Assembly: GCA_003280135.1 (NCBI GenBank)
Contig: QCFW01000004.1
Coordinates: 62,001 to 126,000, forward strand
DNA: 64,000 nt
Direction of reading: 5' to 3'
Origin: Prochlorococcus sp. AG-363-N16
Lineage (GTDB): Bacteria > Cyanobacteriota > Cyanobacteriia > PCC-6307 > Cyanobiaceae
This document shows positions 32,627-43,287 of this stretch, piece after piece; positions within the stretch are counted from its first letter, which is position 1, and every line of letters starts with the position of its first letter. The notes under the pieces are model-generated. The model worked only from the letters and a program-made list of their open reading frames with translations, was not told where the DNA came from and did not search any database. Made by a program: the position numbers and the translations under genes.

Positions 32627-33778
32627 CTACTTAGAGTTATTACTTTTTGGCTCGAAAGGCAATCTTTCACCGTCCAAAATTTGGCTGTTATTAGCTAATC
32701 CAGCTTTAACTTTTTGAGAAAGTTGATCATCTAAAATTTTCTGAAGATTATCTGGCAAAGCTTCTTGACTTAGTAAGAATGTTTGGAATGCTTGAAATAT
32801 ATTTGCTATCACCATGTATAAAAGGACCCCAGCAGGTAATGGGAAAAACAAAAACATACCTGTGATCATTACTGGAGTAATTTTTTGTGCAGTAGCTTGT
32901 TGAGGATTTGGTGGCATTCCTCTTCCTGATAGAACTTGGGATATAACAAGTGTTAACCCAAATCCTGCTACAAGTATTGCTATATCCCAATTAATAGCTC
33001 CATCAACATAAAAACCAACTTGACCAAGTGCTTTTATAAATAGGAATCCACTCTTTGCTGCTAATCCTGGAATTCTTCCTTCAACAGTTGCGTCGCCTGG
33101 ATATTTTGCAGTAACAGTTCCATCAGGAGAGACATTTATAAGATCTTCTCCTTTTGTAACTTTCCATGTTGGCGAGAACTTATTGCCATCTTTGAATCTT
33201 GAAAGTAGGTTGCTATAGCCTTCCCCGCTAAGAGTTTCTAGCTTTATATTTACTGAATCTCCAGCACCAATTTTTGTGCCTCCTGGCAATGAAGCAACTA
33301 CAGGAAAATGATCTTTTGAGGTTATAAAAATTGAATGCCTTGGACTAGTAAAGGGCTTAGGTTCTACTGCTGCAATTTGCTCAGGCGGAATAACTTTAAG
33401 GTTAACTAAATAAGGAACATCAGCAAAAGGAGAACCTCTTAAAGTTGCAAATAATGCAAAAAGTATTGGCATTTGAACCAGAAGAGGAAGGCAACCAGCA
33501 AGTGGACTCCCAAATTCACCCATAAGCTTGCTAAGTTCTTCTTGTTGTTTTTGTGGATTATTTGCAAAACGACTTTTTATTTCTGATTGACGTTTTTGCA
33601 TTACAGGCTGAGCTATTCGCATTCGTCTTGCACTTCTAATTGAACCCGCACTTAATGGAAAAAGAGCTAGCCTTATAACTATCGTAAGAGCTACAATTGC
33701 CAGGCCATAGCTAGGAACTAATCCGTAAAAGAAATCCAGTATAGGAATAAGTAGATTGTCTGAGATGTATCCAATCAC
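32627..33778 (-). CDS. yidC: membrane protein insertase YidC/Oxa1
   Basis: [45 protein letters not shown]. Confidence 0.95.
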   Translation of the reverse strand: MIGYISDNLLIPILDFFYGLVPSYGLAIVALTIVIRLALFPLSAGSIRSARRMRIAQPVMQKRQSEIKSRFANNPQKQQEELSKLMGEFGSPLAGCLPLLVQMPILFALFATLRGSPFADVPYLVNLKVIPPEQIAAVEPKPFTSPRHSIFITSKDHFPVVASLPGGTKIGAGDSVNIKLETLSGEGYSNLLSRFKDGNKFSPTWKVTKGEDLINVSPDGTVTAKYPGDATVEGRIPGLAAKSGFLFIKALGQVGFYVDGAINWDIAILVAGFGLTLVISQVLSGRGMPPNPQQATAQKITPVMITGMFLFFPLPAGVLLYMVIANIFQAFQTFLLSQEALPDNLQKILDDQLSQKVKAGLANNSQILDGERLPFEPKSNNSK

Positions 33779-33866
33779 GATGGTTCAGAGAAAAAAGAGT
33801 AGGTTTGCATGATTGCCATTCAAAAAGATAATAAACGTTGATTTCTTTTTGGGAATTACTTTATTT

Positions 33867-34268
33867 TCAAAATCCTATTACCTCATCTGAAGATTTCTTT
33901 GAGATTGTTTTAGAAATTTGTTCTTTAATGTAAGTTTCTACGTCTCTAAAATTGGGCACGCTCCTCATTTCTAGTCTTGCTCCATCTTTCATTACAAGAA
34001 CCATATCACCATAAGAGCCAAAACCTCTGGGAATAGATCGAACTTCTTTTATTTGCTTATAAACAACCTGTGTTTTGTCTTTTCCTAGCCACCCCCCAGT
34101 TACAGAAACTCTTTTATTTGTAATTTTAAACCTTAGCCATAATGATCTTACTATTGCTCCAAAAGTAAATGGTAAGCCTACTAGAGTTATGCCTGCAAAG
34201 AGGTTAAATATTAGATCTTCTTTCGCAGGAGACCCTTCATAAAAGATCTTTTCTGAAGAATTAATCAT
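33867..34268 (-). CDS. PH-domain (bPH2-like) membrane protein
   Basis: SEKIFYEGSPAKEDLIF...KITNKRVSVTGGWLGKDKTQVVYKQIKEV; ATG at 34268 overlaps the rnpA stop. Confidence 0.85.
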   Translation of the reverse strand: MINSSEKIFYEGSPAKEDLIFNLFAGITLVGLPFTFGAIVRSLWLRFKITNKRVSVTGGWLGKDKTQVVYKQIKEVRSIPRGFGSYGDMVLVMKDGARLEMRSVPNFRDVETYIKEQISKTISKKSSDEVIGF

Positions 34269-34650
34269 AATTGAAACCTGCTTTGGTGAGCAATTTATCG
34301 CATTCAATTTGCAATTCTAAAATAGTTTTATTTATAGATGCGGGTTTAAGGCTTATAAGGATCCATTTCCTTTTGTATTCTGTTTTACTTTCAAAGCGTT
34401 TCCTTAGGTGTTGATGCAAAGATCTTCTTATCTGATTTCTTAAAACAGCCTTTTTACTAACTTTGTTACTTATTGAAAGAGCACACCTACAAGTAGATAA
34501 TCCTTTGTGTATATTATTTGACTTTAATAATTTTGGATTTGCTTCTGTAACCTTAAGAAGCATTAAGTGGCTATTAAATTTGTAAGCTGTTCTATGTATG
34601 TAATCAAAACATTTATAACCACTTATTCTCATTTTATTCGGGAGAACCAT
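34261..34650 (-). CDS. rnpA: ribonuclease P protein component
   Basis: SNKVSKKAVLRNQIRRSLHQHLRKR motif; next to rpmH. Confidence 0.93.
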   Translation of the reverse strand: MVLPNKMRISGYKCFDYIHRTAYKFNSHLMLLKVTEANPKLLKSNNIHKGLSTCRCALSISNKVSKKAVLRNQIRRSLHQHLRKRFESKTEYKRKWILISLKPASINKTILELQIECDKLLTKAGFNYD

Positions 34651-34696
34651 GTTAATTTTTTTTATAAGGCTCCTTAGGAGTTGGTTTCTTATGCTT

Positions 34697-34834
34697 TTAA
34701 ACGGCTATTTGTGATCTACCTCTCTTCCTTCTAGCTTTAATAACTCTTCTTCCAGTATGAGTCCTCATTCGAACCCGAAAACCTGATACCCGTTTCCTTT
34801 TTCGACTAGTCCCGCCAAGAGTTCTTTTTGTCAT
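34697..34834 (-). CDS. rpmH: 50S ribosomal protein L34 (45 aa)
   Basis: Hand translation [45 protein letters not shown]; upstream of rnpA; not in track. Confidence 0.98.
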   Translation of the reverse strand: MTKRTLGGTSRKRKRVSGFRVRMRTHTGRRVIKARRKRGRSQIAV

Positions 34835-34891
34835 GATAGATCTGTTCCTGTTTTAATTAGATTTTCTTTGATAAGATAATAATTTATCAGT

Positions 34892-35479
34892 TTAGTCCAC
34901 GTCAAAAGACCAAGTACCAATATAACTAGACATTGGAACTGCTCCAGATGATTGTGCAAATCCGTGAAACTGAAACATTGCAGGTCTCCTGGGGTTTTTG
35001 ACTTTCATAACTACTGCATAAGTCTTTTTGTCTACAGGTATTGGTTTATCAGGATAAACAACTATCTCAGCTTGGTTTTCTGAGATTTCAAAGATTGCAG
35101 GAATATCTGCTTTACATTTTGTTCGACTTGCAAAGCCTCCAATTTCTGCTAAACATAAATTCAAGTTTTTTTCTAGAATATTTGCTTTGAAGTAATCAGG
35201 TACTTTTATGGTTAGTTTTAAAATCCCTGTTTTACGATTTCTTGATCTTAAAAAGAACCAGTAAAAAGCTCTTTGCATTCTTTTGTTTGATGACTGATAG
35301 GCTTTAAGTCTTTGAAAATCTGGATCTGGGTCCCATTGAAATTGAATACCGCCAGGTGAGGCCAATGCAGAAATATCAGTTACCAGAGAAAGCACCAATA
35401 AATTTGGAATCAGTGCCAATGAAAGAAGGGCTAAACGATTTTTTTTGTTTTTTTGTAGTTTCGATTTTTGCAAAAACAT
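34892..35479 (-). CDS. DUF2808-like secreted protein
   Basis: Signal peptide and beta-rich domain (GGIQFQWDPDPDFQRLKAYQSS). Confidence 0.75.
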   Translation of the reverse strand: MFLQKSKLQKNKKNRLALLSLALIPNLLVLSLVTDISALASPGGIQFQWDPDPDFQRLKAYQSSNKRMQRAFYWFFLRSRNRKTGILKLTIKVPDYFKANILEKNLNLCLAEIGGFASRTKCKADIPAIFEISENQAEIVVYPDKPIPVDKKTYAVVMKVKNPRRPAMFQFHGFAQSSGAVPMSSYIGTWSFDVD

Positions 35480-35553
35480 TTTTTAGTAGCTAAAGGGATG
35501 AACCAGATTCTCACTAGCAATTCAAAGAAATTGATCAGAAGTGTTCCGGCTAT

Positions 35554-35928
35554 TTATTTGTCAGCCAGATTTCCTCTGTCTGATCTAAGTAAATTGGCTT
35601 TCCCTAGATAGGGATGTATTGGAGACTGATTATCTTCCAGCCAGACGTGAGCAAGGATTCTAATACATTTTTCTAAATCTTTTTGTACATGCATTTGTTG
35701 ACAGTCTAATAAAGCAATTTCTTCCCAACCAAAGTGCTTTCGGGCAGTTGAGGCTGGGAAGCATGCATCTAAATCTTTCGTGACAGAAAATGTAACTGAA
35801 ATGATTTGAGATTTTTTAAGCTTATTTTTATTAATTAAATCTGAAATTAGTTCAATAACAGCTTTCTCAATTTCATCAATTGAATTGTCGAGACAAGTAA
35901 TTGCCCCTCTTAAAGCTTGTAACTTCAT
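35554..35928 (-). CDS. aroH: chorismate mutase, AroH type
   Basis: LRGAITCLDNSIDEIEKAVIELISDLINKNKL, SVTFSVTKDLDACFPASTAR. Confidence 0.92.
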   Translation of the reverse strand: MKLQALRGAITCLDNSIDEIEKAVIELISDLINKNKLKKSQIISVTFSVTKDLDACFPASTARKHFGWEEIALLDCQQMHVQKDLEKCIRILAHVWLEDNQSPIHPYLGKANLLRSDRGNLADK

Positions 35929-35944
35929 TAGTAATTATTGAGGT

Positions 35945-36754
35945 TTATGGGCGAAATAACCAAAGAATATGCCCATGGTTGGAAAATTCCATTTCAATTT
36001 GATCTAAAATATTTGAAAGAAATTTCCCCCCTGGAAGTAAACCTATTAATTTCTTTTTAGGTTTGCCCAGCGTTATAGGTTGAAGTTTTTCGTCAAGATC
36101 AGCAAGTTTAGCTGCCAAAAGTCTTGCATCGTTTTCGTCGCCAATTTCATCAACTAATCCCAGTTCTTTAGCTTGTGCACCAGTGAAAACTCTTCCATCA
36201 GCGAAGCTTTTTACTTTTTCTTCGCTTAGCTTTCTTCCATCAGCCACCGCAGAAACAAATTGTTTATAACTACTATCAATCAGTGATTGCAGTAGATCTC
36301 TTTCTTCATTAGATAAAGCACGATCTGGAGAAAGAATATCTTTAAATAAACCACTTTTTACTGTTTCGAACTTAATACCAATCTTTTCTAAAAGCTTCGA
36401 TAGATTGTTCCCTCTAAGAATTACTCCAATTGAACCTGTAATCGTTCCAGCATTTGCAACTATCTTTTCAGCAGCAACTCCAACATAAACCCCCCCTGAG
36501 GCTGATATATTTCCAAAGCTTGCAACCACATGACAACCTTTTTCTTTTAGCCTAAGAAGTGCGGCATGTATTTCTTGGCTATCTCCTACTGTCCCTCCAG
36601 GACTATCAATTCTAAGTAACAAGGCAGGAAATTCCCTTTCTTCTACTTGTTTTGCTGCTTTGAGAAAAAGTTTTCTAGTATCACCATTAATGGCACCATC
36701 AATGACTATGCGAGCCATTCTTTTTTTTGATTTGCGTTTCCAGGGCCAGATCAT
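35945..36754 (-). CDS. sppA: signal peptide peptidase SppA
   Basis: LLLRIDSPGGTVGDSQEI, SASGGVYVGVAAEKIVANAGTITGSIGV. Confidence 0.95.
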   Translation of the reverse strand: MIWPWKRKSKKRMARIVIDGAINGDTRKLFLKAAKQVEEREFPALLLRIDSPGGTVGDSQEIHAALLRLKEKGCHVVASFGNISASGGVYVGVAAEKIVANAGTITGSIGVILRGNNLSKLLEKIGIKFETVKSGLFKDILSPDRALSNEERDLLQSLIDSSYKQFVSAVADGRKLSEEKVKSFADGRVFTGAQAKELGLVDEIGDENDARLLAAKLADLDEKLQPITLGKPKKKLIGLLPGGKFLSNILDQIEMEFSNHGHILWLFRP

Positions 36755-36772
36755 TTAATTAATGCATTTCAT

Positions 36773-37762
36773 TTGATCTTAAGAAGCCATAAGGCAGAAC
36801 TCATGCTTGAAATGTTGAATTGGTTATTAATGATTCTTCCATTTGCATTATGGGGTACTGCAATGGCAGCGATGTCACCTCTTGTGCATTCAGGAGGGCC
36901 GGAAATTGTTGCATTTCTAAGACTCTTCCCTGCTGGTTTAATAGTTCTTTTAACTTTACTGGTTATTAAGAGACCTTTATATATTGCAAAGAAGGATTTT
37001 GTTTGGTTCCTTGTTTTTACATTAATTGATGGAACTGTTTTTCAGTTTCTACTTGCAAGAGGTCTTCTTGAAACGGGAGCAGGTTTAGGATCTGTCTTTA
37101 TTGATTCTCAACCTTTAATAGTTGCCCTTCTTGCAAGGAGTTTATTTGGAGATGCTATAAATCCTATTGGATGGACAGGATTAGTGCTTGGTTTGGTTGG
37201 CATTATTTGTTTAGGAGTATCACCTGAATTGCTTCGCAATTGGCTTCTAATGGGCCAAGCAGAATATACCTCTCCACTACTTAGTAAAGGCGAGGCATGG
37301 ATGCTAGGAGCTGCTGTAGCAATGGCATTAGGCACAGTTTTAATTCGTTATACATGTAAGGAGAGTGACCCTGTAGCAGTAACAGGTTGGCATATGGTTC
37401 TTGGAAGTCTTCCTTTGTTGGGATGGCATTATTTTGATTCAAGTTGGCCATTAATACCAAGCTGGTCTAATGCTGAATGGTCTTTAATGGTTTATTCAAG
37501 TCTTTTAGGTAGTGCTTTGGCATATGGATTGTTTTTTTGGTTTGCAACTAAAAAAGAACTTACTAGTTTTAGTACACTTGCATTTCTTACTCCAGTATTT
37601 GCTCTAATCTCAGGAGGTTTATGGCTTCACGAGAGGCTAGAGATATTGCAGTGGGCTGGAGTTGTTTTGGTTCTTATTTCAGTTTTTTTAGTAAGCCAAA
37701 GAAATCTATTGTGGGAACCCATTAAGAATAAAAGTGATGATTTTCAACAAGGAGTAACTTAA
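36773..37762 (+). CDS. EamA/DMT-family transporter
   Basis: Ten hydrophobic segments, duplicated EamA layout. Confidence 0.88.
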   Translation: MILRSHKAELMLEMLNWLLMILPFALWGTAMAAMSPLVHSGGPEIVAFLRLFPAGLIVLLTLLVIKRPLYIAKKDFVWFLVFTLIDGTVFQFLLARGLLETGAGLGSVFIDSQPLIVALLARSLFGDAINPIGWTGLVLGLVGIICLGVSPELLRNWLLMGQAEYTSPLLSKGEAWMLGAAVAMALGTVLIRYTCKESDPVAVTGWHMVLGSLPLLGWHYFDSSWPLIPSWSNAEWSLMVYSSLLGSALAYGLFFWFATKKELTSFSTLAFLTPVFALISGGLWLHERLEILQWAGVVLVLISVFLVSQRNLLWEPIKNKSDDFQQGVT

Positions 37763-38883
37763 TGAGAGTCAAAAAGTTGAAAGTTATTGTAATTAGTACT
37801 CCTATAGGGTTTTTAGGGAGTGGCAAAGGAGGTGGAGTTGAATTGACTATAATTTCTTTAATTAAAGGACTTTTACATTTAGGAAATGAAGTTACTTTAG
37901 TTGCCCCTTGCGGCTCAAAATTACCTCCTGATTGTCAAGAAGTTGATTTGATAGAGGTTGAAGGAACTGATCAAAGAAGTTGGCAAAAACAAGATTACCT
38001 TTCCCAAATAACTATTCCAATAAATGGAGTCTTGCCAAAACTCTTAAAGAAAGCAATTGAACTGGGAAAAAAAGCTGATGCAGTTATAAATATGGGTTAT
38101 GACTGGTTACCTTTATGGCTTACTCCTTATCTAAATGAAAAGTTTTTTCATTTAATTAGCATGGGTGGAGTTGCAAAGGTTATGAAAGATGCAGTAAAGG
38201 AAGTTTCTCTTTTTAATAATTCTCGCTTAGCTTTTCATACTTATAGTCAGGCGAAAGATTATGAACTTTCTTCTGAACCAATAATTGTTGGTAATGGCTT
38301 TGATTTGGAAAATTATAATTTTAATGAAAAAACAGGAGGCCCGCTTGGTTGGGCCGGAAGGATCGCTCCCGAGAAAGGATTGGAAGATGCTGTTGCAGTT
38401 GCTGCTGAATTAAAAGAGACTTTATATGTTTGGGGCTTTATAGAAGATCATATTTATGCACAAAAAGTTGAAGGCTCATTCCCAAAAGGAACAATTAGTT
38501 GGAGAGGCTTTTTGGCGACTAATGAATTTCAAGAACAATTAGGTGAATGTAGAGTTTTAATTAATACTCCTAAATGGAACGAGGCTTTTGGGAATGTTGT
38601 AATCGAATCTCTTGCTTGTGGCGTTCCTGTTGTTGCTTATAAAAGGGGCGGACCTGGAGAATTAATTAACAATGGCATAACAGGTTGGCTGGCTCCCCAG
38701 GATGATCTTAAGGGATTAATGTCTGGTGTATTAAATGTTAGTCAAATTGATCGAAGCACTTGTAGGGCTTGGGTCGAAAAAAGATTTTCCTACAAGAGTT
38801 TTGGAATCAGAATTCATAATTGGATTCATGCAGGCATTAATGATCAAAACTATCAAGAAGAAATAAAAGAAAGGATTCAATAA
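37762..38883 (+). CDS. GT4-type glycosyltransferase
   Basis: GWAGRIAPEKGLEDAVAVA, EAFGNVVIESLACGVPVVAYKRGGPGELI. Confidence 0.88.
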   Translation: MRVKKLKVIVISTPIGFLGSGKGGGVELTIISLIKGLLHLGNEVTLVAPCGSKLPPDCQEVDLIEVEGTDQRSWQKQDYLSQITIPINGVLPKLLKKAIELGKKADAVINMGYDWLPLWLTPYLNEKFFHLISMGGVAKVMKDAVKEVSLFNNSRLAFHTYSQAKDYELSSEPIIVGNGFDLENYNFNEKTGGPLGWAGRIAPEKGLEDAVAVAAELKETLYVWGFIEDHIYAQKVEGSFPKGTISWRGFLATNEFQEQLGECRVLINTPKWNEAFGNVVIESLACGVPVVAYKRGGPGELINNGITGWLAPQDDLKGLMSGVLNVSQIDRSTCRAWVEKRFSYKSFGIRIHNWIHAGINDQNYQEEIKERIQ

Positions 38884-38884
38884 A

Positions 38885-40696
38885 TTGAAATTCTCAATTT
38901 CTAAAAATCAATATCAAAGAGGACTTCTTTTAATACTTCTTCTAGGTATTTTGATTTGTATTGTTCAACTTGGTTCTACAGGTTTAGTTGATGAAACACC
39001 ACCTCTTTTTGCGGCTGCAGGGAGAGGAATGTCTGAAAGTGGAGATTGGCTTACGCCAAGAGTAAATGGCTTCCCGCGCTTTGATAAGCCACCTCTTATC
39101 TATTGGTTAATGGGTTTCTTTTATTCATTGCCAGCACAGCCAATTTGGGACCCTCTTGGGACATGGTCAGCTCGACTGCCATCTGCAATCTCAACTGTAT
39201 TAATGATGCTCTTTCTTGGAGATACAGTTATGAGATGGTCAACAAAAGAAGTCTTATTTCCGCGAAGAACATCTTTAGTCGCATCACTAGCATTTGCTCT
39301 TTCTCCCCTTGTTATTATTTGGAGCAGGATTGCTGTAAGCGATGCACTTTTATGCTCAACATTAGGCATAAGTATGCTTTTGATTTGGAGAACTTATGCC
39401 AAACCAAAAAAACAAAGTTGGATTTATGGATGGATATTTTTAGGGCTAGCTATTCTTACTAAAGGCCCTGTTGCAATAGTTATAAATATTATTAGCTGCT
39501 TACTCTTTGCAATTCATCAGAGAGACTATTCGAATTTAGTTAATAGAATAAAACCTTTTAAAGGCATATTAATTTCACTTTTTATTAGCCTACCTTGGTA
39601 TGTTATGGAATTAATTAAAGAAGGTAGACCTTTTTGGGATAGTTTTTTTGGTTATCATAATTTTCAAAGACTCACATCTGTTGTAAATAATCATCAAGAA
39701 CCTTGGTGGTTTTTTTGTATTATTTTGGTGATATCATCATTACCTTTTACCCCATTCCTTCTTTCAGGTTTATACGACTTTTCTTTATCATTTTTTAAAA
39801 CTAAAAATAAAAGATTACCAGAAAATTCATTATTAGCCTTTGCAGGATGTTGGCTCATTACAATATTTCTCTTGTTTACACTTGCAGCAACTAAGTTACC
39901 AAGTTATTGGCTTCCTGCAACACCAGCCGCTGCAATTATAATAGCTTTTTCATCATCTAAGACAAATGGGAATAGATCAAAACAGCTTATAGCTATTTTG
40001 ATATCTTCGTTATTAACTTTTCTTTTTGTAGGAGCTCTCTTTGCATTTAAATTTTGGATATATGAAATTAATGACCCTGAAATACCAAGACTTTCTATAG
40101 AACTAGTGAATAGTAGGATCAACATAAAAGGTGGAGCAATACTTTCCATTACTACTTTAATTGGCTTTTATATTTTTTATGCAAGAGATACGAGGAAAAT
40201 AATATTAATGCAAATTCCAATTATTATATTCCAATTATTTTTCATGCTGCCATTGTGGAAAATAAGTGATAAATTAAGACAGTTACCTATAAGAAATATC
40301 TCTAATTTAGTTCTTCAATCAAAATTCAAAAATGAACAAATAGCTATGGTAGGTATCAATAAACCCTCTTTACATTTTTATACTAAGGAGATAATTATTT
40401 ATGAGAAAGCAGGAGAAAAGGGACTTATAAATCTTTCAGAGAGGATTCAACTAGATCCTAGGCTTAAGAATATTAATTTAGCTCAAAAATTTATTCCTTC
40501 GACGATTTTAGTTGTAATTGATGATATAACTAGTCAAAGACCCTTCTGGAAAGACCTTAACCCAATTCTTGTAGGTAAATCTAGTATTTATAATTTGTGG
40601 CGATTAGATAAAACTAAAATTGAGGACAGGGCAATTATTCTTCAGAACATAGGTTTTCGTTCGGATTGGAGGAATTATAATCCTGAGAGAATTTAG
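38885..40696 (+). CDS. GT39/ArnT-type membrane glycosyltransferase
   Basis: ETPPLFAAAGRGMSESGDWLTPRVNGFPRFDKPPLIYWLMG plus multi-TM. Confidence 0.88.
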   Translation: MKFSISKNQYQRGLLLILLLGILICIVQLGSTGLVDETPPLFAAAGRGMSESGDWLTPRVNGFPRFDKPPLIYWLMGFFYSLPAQPIWDPLGTWSARLPSAISTVLMMLFLGDTVMRWSTKEVLFPRRTSLVASLAFALSPLVIIWSRIAVSDALLCSTLGISMLLIWRTYAKPKKQSWIYGWIFLGLAILTKGPVAIVINIISCLLFAIHQRDYSNLVNRIKPFKGILISLFISLPWYVMELIKEGRPFWDSFFGYHNFQRLTSVVNNHQEPWWFFCIILVISSLPFTPFLLSGLYDFSLSFFKTKNKRLPENSLLAFAGCWLITIFLLFTLAATKLPSYWLPATPAAAIIIAFSSSKTNGNRSKQLIAILISSLLTFLFVGALFAFKFWIYEINDPEIPRLSIELVNSRINIKGGAILSITTLIGFYIFYARDTRKIILMQIPIIIFQLFFMLPLWKISDKLRQLPIRNISNLVLQSKFKNEQIAMVGINKPSLHFYTKEIIIYEKAGEKGLINLSERIQLDPRLKNINLAQKFIPSTILVVIDDITSQRPFWKDLNPILVGKSSIYNLWRLDKTKIEDRAIILQNIGFRSDWRNYNPERI

Positions 40697-40738
40697 ATAA
40701 AACTTTTGTTAGTAATTAATTGCTAATTTAGATAATAA

Positions 40739-40819
40739 TTATTTATTGATTACCCTAAATGTAAATCCAAGAACATAAAAAATGCTTCCGAAAATCAGAA
40801 AATAACTTAATGGGTTCAT
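40739..40819 (-). CDS. 26-aa membrane peptide MNPLSYFLIFGSIFYVLGFTFRVINK
   Basis: ATG overlaps the upstream ORF stop as ATGA; single TM. Confidence 0.5.
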   Translation of the reverse strand: MNPLSYFLIFGSIFYVLGFTFRVINK

Positions 40820-40968
40820 CTGTTTAGTTCTCCTAGGCTGGTGTTGGATGCCCTTATTCTTGTGGCATCAATAGATTCAAGAAAATAAGACAATGATTTT
40901 GCGAGCCTTTCACGGTCGCTTCTTTTAAGATAGATCATCGGTTTACTTTTATAGTTAAGCGAAAGCAT
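40816..40968 (-). CDS. 50-aa hypothetical protein MLSLNYKSKPMIYLKRSDRERLAKSLSYFLESIDATRIRASNTSLGELNR
   Basis: Hand-translated ORF coupled to the 26-aa peptide. Confidence 0.55.
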   Translation of the reverse strand: MLSLNYKSKPMIYLKRSDRERLAKSLSYFLESIDATRIRASNTSLGELNR

Positions 40969-41100
40969 CTAAATCTTAAAAAAATCTTAAGGAACAACCC
41001 TAGCATATGCTGTGAAATGTAGAAATTTCTTGAAATAGTAAATTGATACAGTCTCCAATAACTCTATATAGATAGGCTTTGGGACTGTGTTTTTTACGAT

Positions 41101-41232
41101 CTATACTGGATCAAAAAAACCTTTAGAGAAGAGGAAATAGATCATTATCAATATTGGACCAACGCCAAAAACAAATAAAACAATTTTCTGCAACTTTGGA
41201 TTAGCTTCTTTTTCTTTGATTAGTTTTACCAT
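41101..41232 (-). CDS. 43-aa single-TM protein MVKLIKEKEANPKLQKIVLFVFGVGPILIMIYFLFSKGFFDPV
   Basis: Intact ORF, charged N-terminus then TM helix; not in track. Confidence 0.5.
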   Translation of the reverse strand: MVKLIKEKEANPKLQKIVLFVFGVGPILIMIYFLFSKGFFDPV

Positions 41233-41574
41233 TCAGTGATTCCCTCCATACGCAGTAGTTCATGCTCTTCGATCATGCAAAAACCCCTGCTTTTATTAAT
41301 AGCAAATAATCTTCTAACTTTACTGTAAGTCCTTATACTTATTGCTTTGCCAGGTATTCTTCTGACTGTTTGTATATATGTTCAACTTTATTTGAAAACA
41401 TTAGAGATAAATATATTTCAATTCTAGATTTATTAAATAAGAGAAGCATGGAATGAATTTATTCGTATAGATCTATATAAATAAGATACTTTCTGAACAT
41501 GCTTTTGGTATTATTAGAGTATTTATTAAGGGAATTAAATCCCAAACTTATATTGATATTACTCTAAAGTTTGT

Positions 41575-43194
41575 ATGTATTTCCTCTTCCTTTCGCTTTT
41601 ATATTTAGTCGGTTTTTTTGTTCAATCAACTAGAGATTTCTATAGCAATGAATATGATCATGATCTAGATCAATTTATGTACTTTGGTAGTCGGTTACTT
41701 CATGGAGAGTTGATTTGGGTGAAAGAGTTTGATGATAAATCTCCAGTTTTACAATTCCTATTTGCTATTCCAGCTTACTTTAAGAATACTGGAGTTTGGG
41801 TATTGATATCAACTACATCAGCTTTAATAGCAGCATTCTGTTTGTATTCTCTTTTAATAGATCTCTTTAAGAGTAATATTAACTATTTATCAAGATCAAA
41901 GCTAAACCAAGTTGCTTTTTTTTGCTCAATACTTTATTTGACATTGCAAAGTTATGTATTTGGAGGACTCCTACATATAAATTCATTTGCCTCAAGTCTC
42001 AATTTAATCTGTATTTACTTAATTTACTTTGGTATAAATAATAGCAACAATAAACATAAAAACACTAATCTGCGCATTGCCGGAATCATTGGCTCACTTG
42101 CTATTTCGGTTAGACCATACTTGCTTTTTCCTATATCATTAATTATCATTTGGGCAATAATTAGAAAAAGAGTTAAATTACTTTCTAATTATAATAAGAG
42201 AAGTAAGTTTAATTTTAGTGAATTAAATTATTTATGTATAATAAAACATTTATCATACTTATTCCTTCTATTAATACTATTTAACTTCTTGCCATATATT
42301 CTTACAGGAAATTTGGATAAAATATTAATAGGGATTAAACTTAACTCCATTAATATTATAAAACATAATATTTTTATTCGCCAATATATAAATATCGGTA
42401 GAAACCCTATTTTATACCCGATACTAATTTCATTTATATATTTACCATTATTTTATGCAAGAACAGTATTTAATAAGGAAATAAAGATTTTATTTAATAG
42501 TACCAACTTTTCTGTTTTAAATGTAGATATAATATTCTTTTCTATTATTTGCCCTCTTTTACTAGAAATTTCATTTTATAACAAACACTTCTGGGGGCAC
42601 TATTTTAATTTTTTTACTCCCTATGCCTGTATATCCATTGCTTATATAATAGTAATTACATTAAGATATGATCAGATAAATTCAAATAATCGTTTAAAAC
42701 ATATAAGAAATATCTTTCTGGTTATAATAATGACAGCTTCTATTCTGACAGATAAAAGTCTTACTAAAGCAATAATTGAAGTCACATATGGCAACGGTCA
42801 TAATAAGATTCAAAAATTAAGTTTAGTTCAATCAGTTTTACACTCTGAAAAATCTAATAAAGATATAGATTTTTTATTTCCAGAGAATAATTATATTCAT
42901 TGGAAACTTGATCAATCAAGGCATGGTTTTCCTCAAAAAATAGTTTATAGAAATATAACAAATGGTAAAATGGAGAAAGTTTCTAATGCTTATAATGAGC
43001 AGAAGAATAATTTTTTACTACCAAGTAAAAATGATCTTTGCTCAGTTATAATAAAAAAAGCTCCAGATATAGTTTTCACCTATGAGAATTCATTTACGGC
43101 TAAGTGTTTAGAATCACATGCTTCTATATATAAAAAAGAATTTATAAATCATTCTAATAAATTCAAGATAAAGGCATTTAAGAGATATAATTAG
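41575..43194 (+). CDS. multi-TM membrane protein, GT-C (GT39-like) glycosyltransferase candidate
   Basis: YDHDLDQFMYFGSRLLHGELIWVKEFDDKSPVLQFLFAIPAYF resembles the GT-C first luminal loop; ~10 TM. Confidence 0.65.
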   Translation: MYFLFLSLLYLVGFFVQSTRDFYSNEYDHDLDQFMYFGSRLLHGELIWVKEFDDKSPVLQFLFAIPAYFKNTGVWVLISTTSALIAAFCLYSLLIDLFKSNINYLSRSKLNQVAFFCSILYLTLQSYVFGGLLHINSFASSLNLICIYLIYFGINNSNNKHKNTNLRIAGIIGSLAISVRPYLLFPISLIIIWAIIRKRVKLLSNYNKRSKFNFSELNYLCIIKHLSYLFLLLILFNFLPYILTGNLDKILIGIKLNSINIIKHNIFIRQYINIGRNPILYPILISFIYLPLFYARTVFNKEIKILFNSTNFSVLNVDIIFFSIICPLLLEISFYNKHFWGHYFNFFTPYACISIAYIIVITLRYDQINSNNRLKHIRNIFLVIIMTASILTDKSLTKAIIEVTYGNGHNKIQKLSLVQSVLHSEKSNKDIDFLFPENNYIHWKLDQSRHGFPQKIVYRNITNGKMEKVSNAYNEQKNNFLLPSKNDLCSVIIKKAPDIVFTYENSFTAKCLESHASIYKKEFINHSNKFKIKAFKRYN

Positions 43195-43287
43195 AATTCG
43201 ATAAAATTATTATCACAGATAATAATTTTATTTTAAAATCGGAATCAAGTTTCTGATATATTTAATTAGTTATTTGAGATTTGCTAA

